From NCBI GenBank assembly GCA_001599755.1, contig BCHX01000005.1, positions 1,521,922 through 1,585,921 on the forward strand: a DNA stretch of 64,000 nt. The letters run 5' to 3'. Source of the DNA: Gliomastix tumulicola. Its lineage: Eukaryota > Ascomycota > Sordariomycetes > Hypocreales > Bionectriaceae. Each line of letters starts with the position of its first letter. The first letter of the stretch is position 1. The notes under the pieces were generated by a model. It was given only the letters and a program-made list of their open reading frames with translations. It was not told the DNA's origin and made no database searches. Position numbers and translations under genes: made by a program. Positions 61,536-64,000 of the stretch are shown one piece after another.

Positions 61536-62986
61536 ATGTGGTCATTCTTAGACTACCCCTCGGCTTCGAGGCTACTCGAATACAACGAGGTCCAGCTCGT
61601 CCGGTTCATTCATAACTGCCGCGACGGTGGCAGCCGCTTCGACATCTCGGAGGTCCATGGCTTCAGCAGCCTTTCCGAATTGCAGAGAGACACGCTCAGC
61701 GCTAAGTTGAGGTAAGAGCACACACACAGACATATCCGGCATGGGTACCACCACCATGCTGGTCAAGTCACTCCCACCCCGGATCAGACTGCCTGCCTGA
61801 CTGACTGACTGACTGACTGATTGACTGACCGACAACCTGCGTCTATAGCTCCGCGGTGGAAAACGTAGGTCCCCTCGACGCTGTCGAAGACTCCCGACGC
61901 CTCGCCAGGCGACGCGAACCCCGCGCGATGGCACTTGCGCACGCGCAGCCACAGCAGTGGTGGACCGGCCGCACTAGATCCCCGACGCCACCCGCCGAAG
62001 GCAACGCCCCCTATGAGACGTTCTGCTACCACGAGCTCCTCAGCATGGGCGGCCGCCCGGCCGTGCCGCTAGAGCCCCCATCCCCGGGCGCGCCGCGGAG
62101 GAGGGATCCACGAGCCGACCCCGAGATACTGGCTACGTGGGTGGTGGACAACGACAACAAGAACAAGAACAAGAACAAGACAGCGAACTCGACTAATGCC
62201 AGGGCCGCAACGAGCAGCGACGTGCCGCCCGTCTTCTCCGCGCAGCTGGAGGACTGGATGAAGTTCCGGCAGCGCTGGCAGTGGGACAACCGCGGCAAGG
62301 CGGACGGCAAGGAGGGCTTCGCCGCCTACCTGGCGTGGCAGAGGATACTGCACCTGCACCGGGGCGACGTGGACGCGCTGTCCGATCCCTCCTCCTTCGA
62401 GGCGGCCGCCAGGCGGAGATGGAACGACGAGCCGCCCGCGCCCCAGGAGGTGCATAGCGCGGGCTTCGAGGCCTATATGCAGGCCGTCGAGAAGCGGCTC
62501 GCCTCGCACAACTTCACCCGACCGTTCCAGCTCTCCAGAGACCCGCGCGAGCAATATGCCTGGACCACATGGGTTGAGTATCTCAACTACGTCTACTGGT
62601 GGCAGGACACGCATGCCCATGTCATGAAGCGCGAGGAGCCGCGCTATCGAAGCGCATGGCTAAAGATGGAGAGCCTTGATCGGCCGCAGGCCGCCCCGGC
62701 TGCGGCAGGTACAGACACAGTCGACCAGCAGCTCCGCGCCCTGCAGGACAGGGATGCAACCGTCAGCTCTTTCCTGTACGAGACGCGTGATTACCGGCGA
62801 GCAGAGGCAGCTCACCATCGCCAAGCGCTCCGGGCGCAATGGGTCCTCGAGCAGCTGGACTGTATCGACGCAGCCAACGGTCCCGCGAGCGGAGGCTCTG
62901 CGCAGAAAAGGAAGCGGCAAGGCCAGAATGACGACGAGCCTCGGCAGCAGCAAAAGCAGAAGCGAACGAGAACAAGGACTGATTAG
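61536..62986 (+). CDS. uncharacterised fungal protein
   Basis: Two exons (61536-61711 and 61849-62986), 437 residues. It begins MWSFLDYPSASRLLEYNEV and shows QWWTGRTRSPTPPAEG and APYETFCYHELL, patterns I associate with a lineage-expanded ascomycete family of unknown function; no domain name is claimed. The middle is Trp/Arg-rich (WMKFRQRWQWDNR, YLAWQRILHLHRGD), with an NKNKNK stretch near residue 150 and a strongly basic tail (KRKRQ... QKQKRTRTRTD) that could be a nuclear signal. The open frame continues upstream but without an ATG, which is why this start is used. The intron carries a TGAC repeat. Confidence 0.65.
61790..61832. repeat. (CTGA)n tetranucleotide repeat in intron
   Basis: About eight units, with one variant, inside the single intron of the uncharacterised gene. 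Confidence 0.85.
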
Positions 62987-63077
62987 CCACAGCGCTCCGG
63001 AACCGGAGACAGCGAACAGCGAAACACACTACCAAAGGAAACTAACGCCGTGTTGATTACGGAGCGGGGGAAAGCGA

Positions 63078-63275
63078 TTGCTACTTCTGCGACTGCTGCT
63101 ACTGCGACTGCTGCTACTGGTACTGCTGCTACTGGTACTGCTGCTACTGCTGCCGCTACTGCTGCCGCTACTGCTGCCGCTACTGCTGCCGCTACTGCTG
63201 CCGCTACTGCTGCTACTGCTGCTGCGACTGCTGTGACTGTTGCTACTGCTGCTGCTACTGCTGCTACTGCCATGT
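63078..63275. repeat. CTG/ACT-CGC trinucleotide minisatellite
   Basis: About 65 trinucleotide units, mainly ACT GCT GCT and ACT GCT GCC GCT variants. Translated frames give only homopolymeric Ala/Thr or Ser/Gly, so it is not treated as a gene. Confidence 0.9.
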
Positions 63276-63826
63276 TCTAATCTCGTCGATCGTCGCGCCG
63301 TCGTATCAACCCAACGGCGAAATTTTGACTGCCGTAGCTTGGACCGGGAATTTCGTGAGCGCGATAGATGACTAGGTGCTCGGTGAATATACACGACCCT
63401 ACGTATTGACTGGTATCGTCGTGAACGACACGTCCCTATTCCTGGAGGAATGGTAATGGCGAAGGTTCGAAATCATCCAGAGGCAGAGAGAGCACTTGGT
63501 GATCTTCCGGCTACCCTTCGGTCCAGTAAAACAACCCCTGTAATTCCATACTTGCAGTGGCCTAATACCATCTAGCGCATCCGCTTACCGCACAACAGCA
63601 CCCACCACAGCGTCCAGCAGTCCACCATCTCACTCTCACGCAGCGATTGGGATAAGTAAGTATATACCTGTGTATTCAAGGTCTATGCCTTGTAGCAGGT
63701 GCCCAGCCTCCCTAGAAGAAGGCATAATACGCGTCGCCCTAGAAGACGATCTGGTGAAACTCCAGGCTACCTTGCAAAGTGCCTACCTAAGCCCGAGATC
63801 GAATCGCCGCCGATCTCTTTCCCTGT

Positions 63827-63864
63827 CATCCATCCATCCATCCATCCATCCATCCATCCATCCA
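63827..63864. repeat. (CATC)n microsatellite
   Basis: About nine units. The same motif occurs in the rhamnosidase intron and the 2EXR leader. Confidence 0.9.
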
Positions 63865-64000
63865 GTTTGACAATTTTGGTCCCCATATCCTTCCTATCCA
63901 ATTTCCTTCCAGGATGTCCCTTTTCCAATACCAGCACCGTTTTTGGTTACCCTTTTTTTTTATGTATTTTGACCGGCCGGCCGATGCACACAAACGGCGG

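Larger units (their letters stand above)
62987..64000. other. intergenic with repeats
   Basis: No gene supported. The ORFs here on both strands are translations of the trinucleotide repeat at 63078-63275, or short and motif-free. Confidence 0.55.

Noticed and set aside
63078..63275. CRISPR-like array
   Set aside because: Units are 3 bp with no unique spacers; a simple-sequence repeat in a eukaryote.
62983..63394. Ala- and Ser-rich frames at the trinucleotide repeat
   Set aside because: Pure repeat translations in several frames on both strands.

Overview
The window is nuclear DNA of a filamentous ascomycete (Pezizomycotina, probably Sordariomycetes). The evidence is short GT..AG introns of about 45-210 bp with CTRAC-type branch points, fungal-only families (2EXR, fungal F-box, DUF7924-like, giant NRPS, 6-MSAS-type PKS), GC-rich genes and pyrimidine-rich 5' leaders. 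Exon joins were deduced by eye from splice sites and reading phase. Each multi-exon gene closes in frame.

Left flank, 1-15.4 kb: a Ctr copper transporter (1755-2673, minus), an F-box protein (4076-6758, minus), then a divergent pair made of an MFS sugar transporter (7649-9950, minus) and a GH78 alpha-L-rhamnosidase (11488-14114, plus), which together look like a rhamnoside-use unit. A 2EXR-domain protein (14378-15445, plus) ends tail to tail with the NRPS.

Biosynthetic core, 15.6-56.5 kb: one NRPS gene (15605-38643, minus, 4 exons, 7567 residues) with six complete modules, C-A-T | C-A-T | C-A-T-E | C-A-T | C-A-T | C-A-T-E. It starts with a condensation domain and ends in an epimerization domain, with no TE, reductase or terminal C domain. 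After a 3.7 kb spacer comes a cytochrome P450 (42340-44236, minus). After a further 6.8 kb non-coding spacer comes a 6-methylsalicylic-acid-synthase-type partially reducing PKS (51021-56473, plus, 1787 residues; KS-AT-TH/DH-KR-ACP). 6-MSA made by the PKS and oxidised by the P450 could be a stand-alone aromatic product, or an aryl starter taken up by the N-terminal C domain of the NRPS. The second idea is inference only. No transcription factor, exporter, ligase or release enzyme was recognised in this core.

Right flank, 56.5-64 kb: a DUF7924-like protein with a PD-(D/E)XK-like signature, apparently cut short by an in-frame TAG; a 5'-less zinc-knuckle relic; a tRNA-Glu(UUC); a 250 bp AT-only-like island directly behind the tRNA; a short orphan coding fragment; an uncharacterised fungal protein; and low-complexity repeats. 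This flank looks like a rearrangement-prone, transposon-worn segment. A short run of N and a poly-C tract at 39.04-39.08 kb mark an assembly uncertainty.
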